Shown here piece by piece: positions 45,499-57,745 of a stretch of 64,000 nt of DNA. The first letter of the stretch is position 1. Every line of letters starts with the position of its first letter. The DNA lies in contig NC_053035.3 of assembly GCF_002575655.3 (NCBI RefSeq), forward strand, positions 95,319,322 to 95,383,321. The letters are read 5' to 3'. The notes under the pieces are model-generated. The model was given only the letters and a program-made list of their open reading frames with translations. It was not told where the DNA came from and did no database searches. A program made the position numbers and the translations under genes. This DNA is from Aegilops tauschii subsp. strangulata. Its lineage: Eukaryota > Streptophyta > Magnoliopsida > Poales > Poaceae.

Positions 45499-48400
45499 TG
45501 TGAAGCTTGGATAATTAGGCTACAGTAATCCCATGTTAATGATGGCATGTCACCACGGTTACTGTTGTTAATCTCGCGTTAGTTCGGAACCGGTTCGAGT
45601 CCAAATTAAAAATCAAACAAACAATAAAAGTGTTCAAATATTAAAACTAAAATGTTCGAGTTGTGCCAAATATTGCATAGGTAACTATGGTGGAGAAACC
45701 ACACTTTTATAAAAGGTTTGAATGCTCTAAAATGATTTAAGCGGTAACTAGAACATTATTTAAATGTCGTTGGTCTTTTATAAAATAACTATTTTATTTT
45801 GGGTTAAAACCTTTTGTGGCTGAGGGTTATCTTGAAACGTTATTTTAGGAGCTGTTGTCATATTTTACTAAATAAAAATAATGTGGAACTAAAATTAAAA
45901 CAGAAAAGAAAAGTAAAAAAGAATAATAATAAAAGAAAACAAAAGAAAACAAAAGACCCCCTCTCTCCCCTGGACCAAGTGGCCCAGCTGGCTGCCGAAC
46001 TGGCCGGCCCACCCCGTTGCCAGCCTACTTACCCCCAGCGTAACCCTAACCCTCTCGATCCCCTCTCATTCCCTGCCCGCTCCCCTCACCCCTCATCCGC
46101 CGCCACACCCCTGCACACACAAACCGCGCCAGGGAGAGGAGCTCCCTTCACCCATTTCCATCGTCGAACGCCTCGTCCTCGCCGGCGCCTCCCGGCCCTC
46201 TTCCTCACCCTCCTGCACGTCGCCCGTCTTACCCGAGCTCTGCAGGACGCCGTGCTCGCCGCCCCGACGCCAACCGCCGTCGCCCGGAACCGTCGTCCTC
46301 ATCCCCACCTCGCCGGACGACCTCGACCTCCCCCGGCTTCACCGAGCCCTCCACGAGCTCCGCAGTGAGCCTCTCCGACGATCCCCCACCTCCTCCCTCA
46401 ATCTCGTTGCCGTAACCGCCGACCGCGTCCTCGCACCATAGCCCCGCGCCCGTGCTCACCGTGCCCCACTTCGCTCCGGCCGCCTGCTGGCCCCGCTGAT
46501 GTCGTGCCGCGCCCGCCTCTTGCCCGTCGCAGCGCGCGCGCCCGCAGCTCTGCTTCCCTCCCGCGAGCCGCGCCGCCGACCCGCGCCCGCTCGGCCCTCT
46601 CCTGGGTCGGGCGCCCGCAGCGCCCAGCACCCAGCGCCCGCATCCCCCTGTGCCCGCTATGCCCTTGGGCCTCTGACATGGGGGCCCCATCCCCTGGAAC
46701 ATTTAAAAAAATGAATATAAAAAATTAAAATAATTAAGTAATTAATTGATTAAGTTAATTGATCCTATTTAATTAATCTAATTAACTAGTTAGTTTAATT
46801 AAACAGTAATTAGATTAGTTAAACCCTAATTAGACTAAACAGTCAATGGCGAACGGGACCCACACGTCAGTTGACCAGTCAATGCCTCTGTTGACTGCTG
46901 ACGTCATGATGACGTCAGCATGCACTGTTCTGGATAATGTTGAATTAAATAAATGCTAAAATTAATTTAAATCTTTTAAAATTCATATAAAATAAACCGT
47001 AGCTCGGATGAAAATACTTTGTACATGAAAGTTGCTCAGAACGACGAGACGAATCCAGATACGCAACCCGTTCGTCCGCCACACATCCCGAACATATCGA
47101 ACTCGCAACTTTCCCCCTCTGTTTCATCTGTCCGAAAATGTGTAACATCGGGAATACTTTCCCGGATGTTCCCCCCCTTCGCCGGTACCACCTACTACCG
47201 CGTTAGGGCACACCTAGCGCCGCTCATTCTCATGTCACGCGTCGTCATGCTTATGTTTGCATTGTATTTACTGTTTCTTCCCCCTCTTCTCTCCGGTAGA
47301 CTACGAGACCGACGCTGTTGCTGCCCAGTTCGACTACAGAGTTGACGACCCCTCCTACTTGCTAGAGCAACCAGGCAAGCCCCCCCCCCTTGATCACCAG
47401 ATATCGCCTATTCTTCTCTATACTGCTTGCATTAGAGTAGTGTAGCATGTTACTGCTTTCCGTTAATCCTATCCTGATGCATAACCTGTCATTGTTGCTA
47501 CAGTTGTTACCCTTACCTGCTATCCTACTGCTTAGTATAGGATGCTAGTGTTCCATCAGTGGCCCTACACTCTTGTCCGTCTGCCATGCTATACTACTGG
47601 CCGTGATCACTTCGGGAGGTGATCACGGGTATATACTATATACTTTATATACATGACACATGTGGTGACTAAAGTCGGGTCGGCTCGTTGAGTACCCGCA
47701 AGTGATTCTGGTGAGGGGGCTGAAAGGACAGGTGGCTCCATCCCGGTAGAGGTGGGCCTGGGTTCCTGACGGCCCCCGACTGTTACTTTATGGCGGAGCG
47801 ACAGGGCAGGTTGAGACCACCTAGGAGAGAGGTGGGCCTGGCCCTGGTCGGCGTTCGTGGATACTTAACACGCTTAACAAGATGTTGGTATTTGATCTGA
47901 GTCTGGCCATTTGGTCTATACGCACTAACCAACTACGCGGGAAAAGTTATGGGCACTCGATGTCGTGGTATCAGCTGAAGCTCTTCTTGACGTCAGCGAC
48001 GGAGCGGCGCGCGCCGGATTGGACTGGAACGCCTGCTAGGCTAGGTCTGCTTCCGGCCGCCCTCGCAACGTGCAGGTGTGCAATGGGCGATGGGCCCAGA
48101 ACCCTGCGCCATAGGATTTAGACTAGCGTGCTGACCTCTCTGTTGTGCCTAGGTGGGGCTGCGACGTGTTGATCTTCCGCGGCCGGGCATGACCCAGAAA
48201 AGTGTGTCCGGCCAAATGGGATCGAGCGTATTGGGTTATGTGGTGCACCCCTGTAGGGAAGTTTATCTATTCGAATAGCCGTGTCCCTCGGTAAAAGGAC
48301 GACCCGGAGTTGTACCTTGACCTTATGACAACTAGAACTAGATACTTAATAAAACACACCCTTCCAATTGCTAGATATAACCCGGTGATCGCTCTCTAAC

Positions 48401-49090
48401 AGGGCGACGAGGAGGGGATCGCCGGGTAGGATTATGCTATGCGATGCTACTTGGTGAACTTACCATCTATTCTCTTCTACATGCTGCAATATGGAGGTGG
48501 CCTGAAGCGTAGTCTTCGACAGGATTAGCTATCCCCCTCTTATTCTAGCATTCTGCAGTTCAGTCCACCAATATGGCCCTTTACACATATACCCATGCAT
48601 ATGTAGTGTAGATCCTTGCTTGCGAGTACTTTGGATGAGTACTCATGGTTGCTTTTCTCCCTCTTTTCCCCCTTTCCTTTCTACCTGGTTGTCGCAACCA
48701 GATGCTGGAGCCCAGGAGCCAGACGCCACCGTCGGCGACGACTCCTACTACACCGGAGGAGCCTACTACTACGTGCAGCCCGCTGACGACGACCAGGAGT
48801 AGTTAGGAGGTCCCAGGCAGGAGGCCTTGCCTTTTCGATCGTTGCTACTATTGTGCTAGCCTTCTTAAGGCAAACTTGTTTAACTTATGTCTGTACTCAG
48901 ATATTGTTGCTTCCGCTTACTCGTCTATGATCGAGCACTTGTATTCGAGCCCTCGAGGCCCCTGGCTTGTATTATGATGCTTGTATGACTTATTTATGTT
49001 GTAGAGTTGTGTTGTGATATCTTCCCGTGAGTCTCTGATCTTGATCGTACACATTTGTGTGCATGATTAGTGTATGGTCAAATCGGGGGC
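45499..49090 (+). repeat. LARD-1 3' LTR
   Basis: Uninterrupted LTR of 3.6 kb, starting TGTGAAGCTTGG. It lacks about 223 bp present in the 5' LTR and its last few bases (expected atcaca). The two LTRs are otherwise very similar. Confidence 0.93.
47300..48802 (+). CDS. LTR-encoded split acidic ORF, LARD-1 3' LTR copy (contiguous)
   Basis: Exon 47300-47374 (75 nt, acceptor TCTCCGGTAG, donor ACCAG|GCAAGC) and exon 48702-48802 (acceptor GTCGCAACCAG, stop 48800-48802), with a 1327-nt intron. The frame stays open although it differs from the 5' copy by several substitutions (AAC to GAC, GGA to AGA, CCA to CTA). The peptide is acidic and Tyr/Asp-rich and ends YYYVQPADDDQE. No signal peptide, membrane span or known motif. 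The upstream exon supplying the start codon is not established; nearby ATGs exist in frame at 47227 or further up. Confidence 0.5.
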
Positions 49091-49433
49091 GTTAGGCGCA
49101 CCCCCCTCCTTCAAAGGGGGCTGCTCGCCCGACTCCGGAGCTATGTGGGTCTCCGGAATCGTATTCGGCTGAGGGCCGAACTGGATGCCCCCCTCTTCGC
49201 CAATCTCCATGGGGATCGGCTCCCCCATGTGTCCGGCACTGGAGGTGTTGCCTTGTGGCGCCTCTCGGACAGCGTCCTGGGCTCTTCCCCGGTTCGGAGC
49301 GGTCCTCCGGGACAACACTTTGGTGTCGTCCCTGGCCTCGGGGGAGTAAGCAGGCGGTGGTGACATGCTCGCCATCTCCGATGGAGCCAACGAACCTCCA
49401 GATGAGGATCGCTGGATAAGGTCGCGGGCCGGA
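49091..49433 (-). pseudogene. Outer gypsy antisense gene, exon 3a
   Basis: Minus-strand frame following acceptor CACTATTGCAG (intron 49434-49512). It encodes a Pro/Ser/Gly-rich linker with MSPPPAYSPEARDD and ESGEQPPLKEGGAP. It is cut by LARD-1 and continues at 23060. Confidence 0.75.
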
Positions 49434-49512
49434 CTGCAATAGTGCAGTTAACCATGTCAAGATAATGAAGAGAAAGGGCCAGACGTGCGCATGAGCGAGC
49501 CATGTCACTTAC

Positions 49513-49898
49513 GATGCGGCCTGGGGCTTAGTGCGGGGGCGTCGTTCCGGACTGCTGTCAACGTCCCACGCAGTGTGGACCGCTGGGACGCCCTTCCCCT
49601 TCTTGGGCGTTTCCGCCTCCAGATGCGCCGAAGCCGCCCTCTTTTTCTTCTTCTCCTCGGGGGGAGGGTTGTTTTCCTCCTCCTCCTCTTCCTCGTCATT
49701 GTCCTTAGGTACAGAGGAATGGGCTTCATCGTCTTCGGACGTCACGTCCGAAGTGCCCTTGCGGCAGGGGCCACTCTTGGCCTTCTTCTCCGGCGCCTTA
49801 TATGGCGCCGGCACCAGCATCTTCACTAGACGCGGGATGACCGGTTCTTCAGGCAGCGGAGCCGGACACTGGATCCGCTTCGCCCTCTCCATCCAGTC
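49513..49898 (-). pseudogene. Outer gypsy antisense gene, exon 2
   Basis: Follows acceptor TTGCTTTTCCAG (minus strand) and ends at donor CATC|GTAAGTGACA; the intron to exon 3 is 79 bp. It begins DWMERAKRIQCPAPLPEEPV and continues into an acidic and Lys-rich low-complexity stretch (DNDEEEEEEENN, EEKKKKRA). The frame is open. Confidence 0.8.
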
Positions 49899-49918
49899 CT
49901 GGAAAAGCAATGATAAGC

Positions 49919-52900
49919 TGTCAGGACCCTGATTCCAAGTCACATCAATCTAGCCGGTAACACCTCATATCACTTTGTGGCCTCACACACGGTATTCCCA
50001 CGGGTGTCGCCTTACCATGGCCCGGGACCGTTTGCGCCTTTTGGCTCACGTATATGATAGTGTCGCTAGCATCCATATGACAGAGAACCCGGGCCGACAT
50101 GACTAGTCGTGAACCCAAAGTGGCACTAACTTACGGGGACAGGCATACATGAATCAACATCGAGCATGTCGGTCAGCAGCGTGCGAATCCGGGCTGTAGC
50201 ACTGGGCTAACAGGACTCCGGGAACCCAGGCTATAGCAGGCTAGGCAGGACTCCGGATGTCACCGCGTGACATTTCCCCGAAGGGACAGACACAGGAACG
50301 AAGTGAATCACATGCCGTCCAGTCAAGTGTTCCGGAGCAGTAGTGCTAGGCTAGCAGGACTCCGGTGAACCGGGCTGTAGCGGACTACTATGGCTCATGG
50401 AAGCACAAGACTACATTTCCCCATAAGAGAGGCTACCAAGGATAAACAACTAGGTTGTCGGATCCCACACATACCAAGCATTTCAATCATACACACAATA
50501 TGCTCGATATGTGTAAATACAACATGGCATCACAACATAACTCTACGACTCAAGTACTTATTCATTAGGCTCCGAGGAGCGAGATATTACAAACATGGGT
50601 CTCATGACCCAACATTCAGAGCATACAAGTCAAAGCACATGCGGAAGCTTAACATGTCTGAGTACAGACATCTACAAATGAAAAAGGCTGAGAAGCCTGG
50701 CTATCTACCAGATCCTGCTGAGGGCACAAGATCGTAGCTGAAGTATCAAGCTAAACGACGAAGTCCACAAGAAACTACTAGCGAGACTAACGTCTCTCTG
50801 CAAAACATAAAATAGGCAAACGTGAGTACAATTGTACCCAGCAAGACTTACATCAGAACTATCTACATATGCATCAGTATCAAAAGGGGGTGGTGGAGTT
50901 TAACTGCAGCAAGCCAGCTTTGACTCGGTGGCTATCCTAAACTACAACTGCAAGTAACTCTTTTGAGGTGGCGCATACGAGTCCACATATTCACCATGTC
51001 AATACACCACTATGGATCCGCTCCCGTCTCCCTACGAGAACGCCATCCATAGCACTCACGCTTATCTTGCGAGTTTTAGAGTATCCACTTTCACTTGTCT
51101 ATGAACTGTACAGGCAACCCAGAAGTCCTTTTCCGCGGACACGGCTATTCGAATAGATGATCTTAACCCTGCAGGGGTGTACTTCTTCACACACGCTCTC
51201 GCCACTTACCACCATGTACACGTCGTGTATCTCGGCAACCTTCAAGCGGAAGCCTGGCGAGGGAGTCGGCCACGACCTGACTAACCACACAAGTCTCTCA
51301 TCCAGGTTTATCGCCTATTCGGGTTCCATCCGCAAGGAGATCCGGCCGGGGTGTCGCTCACGGCCCCAAACGATGTGTGCAGGGTTCCCAAGCCCACCAT
51401 CTAGGTGCCACTTGGTACACCAGGCCACTGTGCCTAGTCTGTCCCAAGCCCACCTGTACCAGGTGCCACTTAGTAGACTACTAGCACTACCTACAAACAC
51501 CAGAAACTAGTTGCAACTCCTGGACAGAGATCATGTTGATTAATAAGTCGAGAGGGGTCGAGTTACCGGAACCCAATGTGTGGTAGTAACTGTTCATGGA
51601 TCACAAACACAGAACTCAGTTCCTGAGGACGGCTGCAATGAGACAACCCACCATGTACTCCTACATGGCCTCTCACCGCTACCTTTACCAAATCGTGTTC
51701 ACACACTTAGCTCTCACATAGTAGGACATGTTCACCACATTCCAATTCATCCCCGATGAATCAGACCTGACTCAACTCTAAGCAATAGCAGGCATGACAA
51801 ACAGGCATGAATGAGTAGGCACATCAGGGCTCAAACAACTCCTACTCATGCTAGTGGGTTTCATCTATTTACTGTGGCAATGACAGGTCATGCAGAGGAA
51901 AGGGGTTCAGCTACCGCAGCATGTAACAGTTGAAACGATGTTGTCCTAATGCAGTAAAAGAGAGCAGGAGCGAGAGAGTGGGATTGTATCAGAATGAACA
52001 AGGGGGTTTTGCTTGCCTGGCACTTCTGAAGATAGCATTGAGTCTTCATTAGTGTCAACGATCACAACGCCGGAACATCGTCTACCGAGAGGGGACAAAT
52101 ACCGGCAACAGAGAAGAAATTCAATCAATGCAATGCACAATATGATGCATGATCATGACATGGCAATATGAATGTGTTTTGGGCTAATGCAAGCTAGAAC
52201 AGATTGAGATGAGTCCATTTGAACCAAAGATTCAAATGCAAACCCATTTTATAAAGTCATATAAGTGCATTATCTTGTTTCATCGAAACAGCTAGGTTAG
52301 GTTGCTCTAACATGCATGAAACCAGTACAGATGGAAATATTGGATTTTTTCTGATAATTTTTCATATATAATTTATTTCATTCAGAGTTATAGATTATTT
52401 TCTATGATTTTTAGAAGTTAGCACTATTTTCTGGAATTTCTATACAAGAATAAATCCAGTAAATGCTTTATTACGTCAGCAGTGCGTCAGGGTGACGTCA
52501 GCAGGTCAACGGGGGCGGTCCAGGTCAAACCTGACCTATGGGCCCCGCGCGTCAGTTACAGAACTAACTTAACAGAGTTAGTTAGTGTTAGGTTAAGCAC
52601 TAATCTAGGTTAATTAGCGCTAAACTAACCTAACTAATAATTAACAAGGGCGGCCCACACGTCAGTGGGTCAGGGGGGAGTCAAACCCCGGTCAAGCAGG
52701 GTCAAACCCGCCGGACTTGGTCCACGGCTCGTCGCTGGTGAAGCCCGAGACGGCGGAGGGGCTCGGAATTTGCCCACGGTCGACCAAATCGACCGCGGTT
52801 TGGTCCTACGCGTAGCTGGGGCTCGCGCGCATCTGGTAGGCCAAGCGGGAGGAGCTAGGGTGGTCTGAGTCGATGGCGGCAAGCACGAATGCGGCGGCCG

Positions 52901-54097
52901 GAGTTCGGGTCTCGGCAGTTTCGGTGTTGCGAAGCACGGCAGGAGCAGCTGGAGGGGGTTTTGGGCTTCTGGCGTTGCACTGAGCACGGCTATGTGCTCG
53001 GTTGCAGCTCTATGTGACAGTGGCCCCGGCGGCGACATGGCCGGCGGAGCCGAGCTCTCGGCCGTGACGGGCAACGGTGTTAGCGGGAGGGAAAAAGCCA
53101 GGAGAGAGGGGGGAACCGATGCAGAAGCTCACAGCGGATCGAACGGAGGGGTTGGCGAGCTCGGGAAGAGGCTGGAGCGAGCGGGGCGGCGAGGGAGATC
53201 TCCGGCGGCCGACGGCGAAGATGAAGATGATGGAGTCGCTTCGGGCGTCCCGCGGGCGTGTGGTTCGTCTTGGAGCTCCGTGGCGTCGGGGCGGAGCCTT
53301 TGGGCATGACGGAAGGGTGAGGGGGTGGCTCTGGGCACGGCGGCAGCGAACGGCGGCGGCGGTCGCTTTCGGGTGCGTGCGAGAGAGAGAACAGAGGAGG
53401 GGAAGGAGCTCGGGAGTGAGCGAGAGGGACCAGGGGCTGTGTGGCACTGCGAGAGACATCCGGGGGGAGGAGGAGGCAGCCAGGCAGGGAGGAGGTGGCC
53501 GGTGTGTGGCTGCGCGCGCCGGGCACGCGCCCCTGCCTACTGGCGCGAGGAGGAAGGCGACAGAGGGGGTTGCGGTGGTGGGCTGGGCCGGCTATGCCCA
53601 GCTGGGCTGCTACAGGGACGGGCCAGGTAGGGCAGGTCAGTCCTTTCCTCTCTCTCTTTTATTTGTTTCTGTTTTCTATTTCTTTTCCTCTGTTTTGAAT
53701 TAGTCACAATACCAACCCATTTTGGAAACTCTTGAAATAATTTGTGGACTCTCTTTGGATTATTCCAGTGACCCACATTTAGTTTCAGAATCATTTGAGC
53801 ACTTAAATATTTATAGTATTTAAATGCCCAAAGTCAAATAAAATATTATTTAATTCAAAAATCCAAAAATGATCTAAGAATATATTCATCATTTTTGGCA
53901 GAGGTTTCCACCTTAACCAGAAATCATGAACTTTTCTTAGGGACATTTTGGGTTTATTGAAAAGATTTTAATCCATCCTAGTTGAGTTGATTTAATGCTA
54001 GGGTTTGAACATCCCCATTTCAAGTTTCTTTCAAATATTAAACATGATGCACACATGAAGCTAGCCTAGTGCATTGCCAGAAGCTAGGGATGTGACA
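49919..54097 (-). repeat. LARD-4 3' LTR (4179 bp)
   Basis: In element orientation starts TGTCACATCCCTAG and ends TGACA. It contains the shared motif ggacacggctattcgaatag (51137-51156, plus strand) next to ccctgcaggg (51167-51176). A candidate LTR exon with GC donor (52081-52017, minus) is frame-broken. Confidence 0.93.
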
Positions 54098-54112
54098 ACT
54101 CACCCCCACTAA
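54098..54112 (-). promoter_or_regulatory. LARD-4 polypurine tract
   Basis: On the minus strand a G-rich tagtgggggtgagt precedes the 3' LTR; upstream is the hairpin aatctcgggacgagatt. Confidence 0.85.
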
Positions 54113-57100
54113 ACAAAAATCTCGTCCCGAGATTCAAGCGTAGGGTAAGATGAAAGGGGAACGCAAACTAACATAATCTTCACGATCCAATTGTTCTTCT
54201 CGAAGATGTTGATTCATTGCATCATCTTGATCTTGACATCTTTTCTTTCGAGAGCTTCATCAAACTATGATGACGGAAGAGAGGGAAACTCTACAGGATT
54301 GATCTTCTCGAAGATCGAGCTATACAAGATCAACTCGCGGAATGAGATGTTGAAACATCTCGAGTTGAGACACAAAACACATCGAGAGGGATGGAAGAAC
54401 AAACGATGAGGTTTGATTTGGTGGGCAACAATCCCACGCTTAGATAATATGGTGCATGGGTTCCAAAGCAGCGAGGAGTTAATTGCCATGACTCCATAAC
54501 GGGGCACCTTAGGAAAGGTGACTCGTAGAATTATTCCCTTAAGTGGCAAAAAGAATTACTTTTGATACAAAGATCGTTGAAACTCTTTATACCAGCCTAA
54601 GGCAATCACAAACGATCATGTGAACAAATTCGAAAGAATGGCATACTCATACCAGAAGGAATGATGTGGACTACCTTGTTGAAGACAACACCATGGATGA
54701 TTTTGCTTATCATCGGGGATGGATGGGACCCATAGTAGGACCACTTTTGAGGATGATCCTAAACAGTAATTACTGAGGTGCAAGCTGGGAACAAAATGCA
54801 AATGCTGGGTATGATTCTGGTAACTGGGGATAACTCAACGAGAGTGATTCCACCGTTGAATGGTTCTAGCATAATCGAGGAAACCGAGAGCACAAGGACC
54901 CCTGAGGATCAACTTCTAGAATAAGTTGCACTAAATCCTCATGGAGAAGATGGTTAAATAGCTCAATCAAGATACTACAATGATAGATCTTCCGGCTAGG
55001 TGTGTCGGCCAGAACATCAACCTTGTCGGGACCTACATCATAATCTTGGAAAAGTTCCAACCGTCATATCTGCCTGAGATTCGGATCTAGTTGGTAACAG
55101 GATATTCCAGACTCATCGAGTCTAGAAGAAAATGAAGGTTTGCAACACAAATCGACGAGATGGCGTTGCGAGATTCTCGGGGAATGAACTACGATAGCAA
55201 GCTCCAAAACATGAGCTGGTTCTGCTACACACATGTGAACACGCTGTCCCAGACAAGCATGACCACATAGTAGTCTTACAATGAAACACTACCGAGTTCC
55301 GGTGGGGAACCCTCATCAAGGATATCGAAGTCTTTACGCAAGTCCATGGATTAGATCCCAAGCATAGACTCCACTTCCTTGAACAAGTCAATCAGGGGCT
55401 TGGTGTGCTACGGAATGCATATGGAGTGGAGGTAATTAATCTACCAAACCATGGTATACTTTGCACATGCATGACTGACTTGGGATGATTCCGAAGGAAG
55501 CGAAAACAATCTTTCTCGAACTCACGGCGGCAACTTGCACCAAATGCACATGAATTCGAGGAAGTCACTACTTTCATCCAAACATATACTTCATGAACAG
55601 AGCATGAAGAAAATGCTTACACAATTTCCCAACACTAGCTGGATGTTCAACACGAATCATGGAGGAGACAAAATGTTGCTGATGGGCTCAACAGCAACTC
55701 ATCCGAATTTCCATATCACTGGACTTCCACCATCATGTGAACATGATGATAGCATTGGTCAGACCAAAAGATGTAATGGTGTATGCTCGAGGAATCAACC
55801 ACGAGTAAGACAACATTACGAACATCGTTGGTTCTGATTTGATTTGATAATAGCCCATACTCAAATCAAAGTTTGGTTAAGATGATAGGTCCATTAATTG
55901 ATCACGAGGACCAATCGATGAAGAAATCATCTTTCTACAACACACACACACAAGAGATATCCTTTGGAAAGAACTAAGTCAGGCAAGCTTCTATCTTCCA
56001 ACTCTCCAAGTTGTTGTTTAGCTTAACCAACTAGCTCAAGGTATCCAACACAGATTCTTGGAGAAAGAGTGGTTTATAGGAAAACCATTTGATCACGAGC
56101 TCAACATAGCGGTCAGGTGACAACCTGGTGATACTTCTGAGAAGATATTCGGAAAATCACGAACCATCGATATGTTACTAAGCTCGAGAACAATCTTGCT
56201 TTTCAGGGCAAGATGATATGATCAACTGAGCAAGGGTTTGACAAAATCCTAACTCATTGATTGAAGAGTGCACCAAAAATAAGGACTAGGTAGCACGATC
56301 AATCTTAGAATGATGATTCAATAACCAACACGCTAAGGATGAGAATATTGTCCTTTAACTACCAAGCAACGCCGTTGCTAGGAGTATTGATTTCACACAT
56401 CATGGTTCACTTGTCAGCATTCTGGTTGCAACAACACGGGAACCGAGAAATGAATAACGATGGCGAGAAGTATCACTGCGTCAAGAATTCATAAGAGGTG
56501 GTGCAATTCTCATGACACTCTTGACATAAAGATGGTAACGCTCCAAGGTAGAGCAGAGCAAAAGCTGTATTGGCATTTTGGTCTGCGGAATACAATTGCT
56601 TTGACCCAATCCTAGATATGGACGAGGTTCTGGAGTTTGTTTCTCCTAGTCATTCTGAAATAGAACGGCTTGACGGACCACAAGGATAGTACGCATCGAT
56701 AACACGGATGTACAACTAGTCCTGACTATCAATTGATAGACAGAGGTCAGAATACAGCTAAAGAGAGACAACTCAAAGGGACATATGGTTTTCTGAGTTG
56801 CGGATGCATAGATTTAGTATGTCAACAAGTTCCACATATTTCTTCCAGATAATCCATGCAGAAAGGTAGGACTGGCAGATTCACAATGCAGAATGGAGAA
56901 CTCATCAAGAGCACTCTGGTTGTGATCTTTTGGTTCAAAGGAACTTCCGCCATATTGGTTCATGGTATTGGAAGAATGATAAACCACGAACCTTGAGGAC
57001 TATCGCAAGGTTACTAATATCCTAAAGGAACTAGCAAACACTATCAACATGAAGTAAGTAGGGTGAAGCTCGGGTTCAAAATCCCAGGAGTAGAATACCT

Positions 57101-57728
57101 ACTACTAAATGGCATCACGGGATGCTTTCGAGAATGATGGCCAGAATCATCACACTGGAACACAAAACATAGCTAGGTTAGTAGATGATCCCCTAAGGCA
57201 CCTAGGGTCATAATAATAATTCCAACATATATGTCGAGGCAATGGAGTACCTCAACAGACCGTTTAGTGCGCTTATTCTGGCCCAAAAGGACATCGGAAA
57301 CTGGGAGGAAGGATTTGCAAATGGATCAGATTCTTTAGAAACCTGGGATGACTCGGACAGCATAACGGCTGTAAATGCTATAAAAGATTTGAGACATCCT
57401 GCAAAATAGTGGCATAACCACTCAGAAGCATAATATCAAGATTCCGACCAACTATGAACACACGGAAGTAGTAGAAACTGAACTGGGGCTTAAATCCATC
57501 AATCCTATAAGTCTCTATCATAGTAACTCATCATCCTGATAGATAGATGAGAAGGCCTAGTTCTTAATCCCCGTAGAAAGGAAGAGGATGACTCTGATCA
57601 GAAGGGCACAAGGTAAAGGAGCAAAAAGAGCCTTACGTTCCATCCCACAATCAATTCCCCTACATATAACTAAAGCATTTCTAGACTCAACTTCGACCAG
57701 TTTGGCTTGGTAATCCTACAGGCAGTCA
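54113..57728 (-). other. LARD-4 non-coding interior
   Basis: No credible frame on either strand. On the minus strand, segments around 56150-56450 resemble LARD-1 43680-43830, evidence of a shared interior. Confidence 0.75.
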
Positions 57729-57741
57729 GGCTCTGATACCA
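57729..57741 (-). promoter_or_regulatory. LARD-4 primer-binding site
   Basis: ggctctgatacca on the plus strand, i.e. TGGTATCAGAGCC in element orientation, matching initiator Met-tRNA. Confidence 0.95.
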
Positions 57742-57745
57742 AAGC

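Larger units (their letters stand above)
23061..49090 (+). mobile_element. LARD-1: large LTR element with non-coding interior
   Basis: The 5' LTR is 23061-25904 plus 40330-41317; the 3' LTR is 45499-49090. A Met-tRNA primer site TGGTATCAGAGC (41321-41332) and a purine tract before the 3' LTR define the interior 41318-45498, which lacks gag-pol. Long LTRs with a short non-coding interior match the LARD class (Sukkula-like). It inserted into exon 3 of the outer antisense gene. The left flank ends gcggt, while after the 3' LTR the sequence reads gttaggcgc; the last bases of the 3' LTR (expected atcaca) are missing, so the TSD cannot be confirmed. Confidence 0.88.

Noticed and set aside
52992..53703. 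Gly/Arg-rich ORFs in the LARD-4 LTRs (also 60804-61433)
   Set aside because: Lie opposite to element orientation within a GC-rich leader; frames overlap on both strands and differ in length between the two LTR copies.
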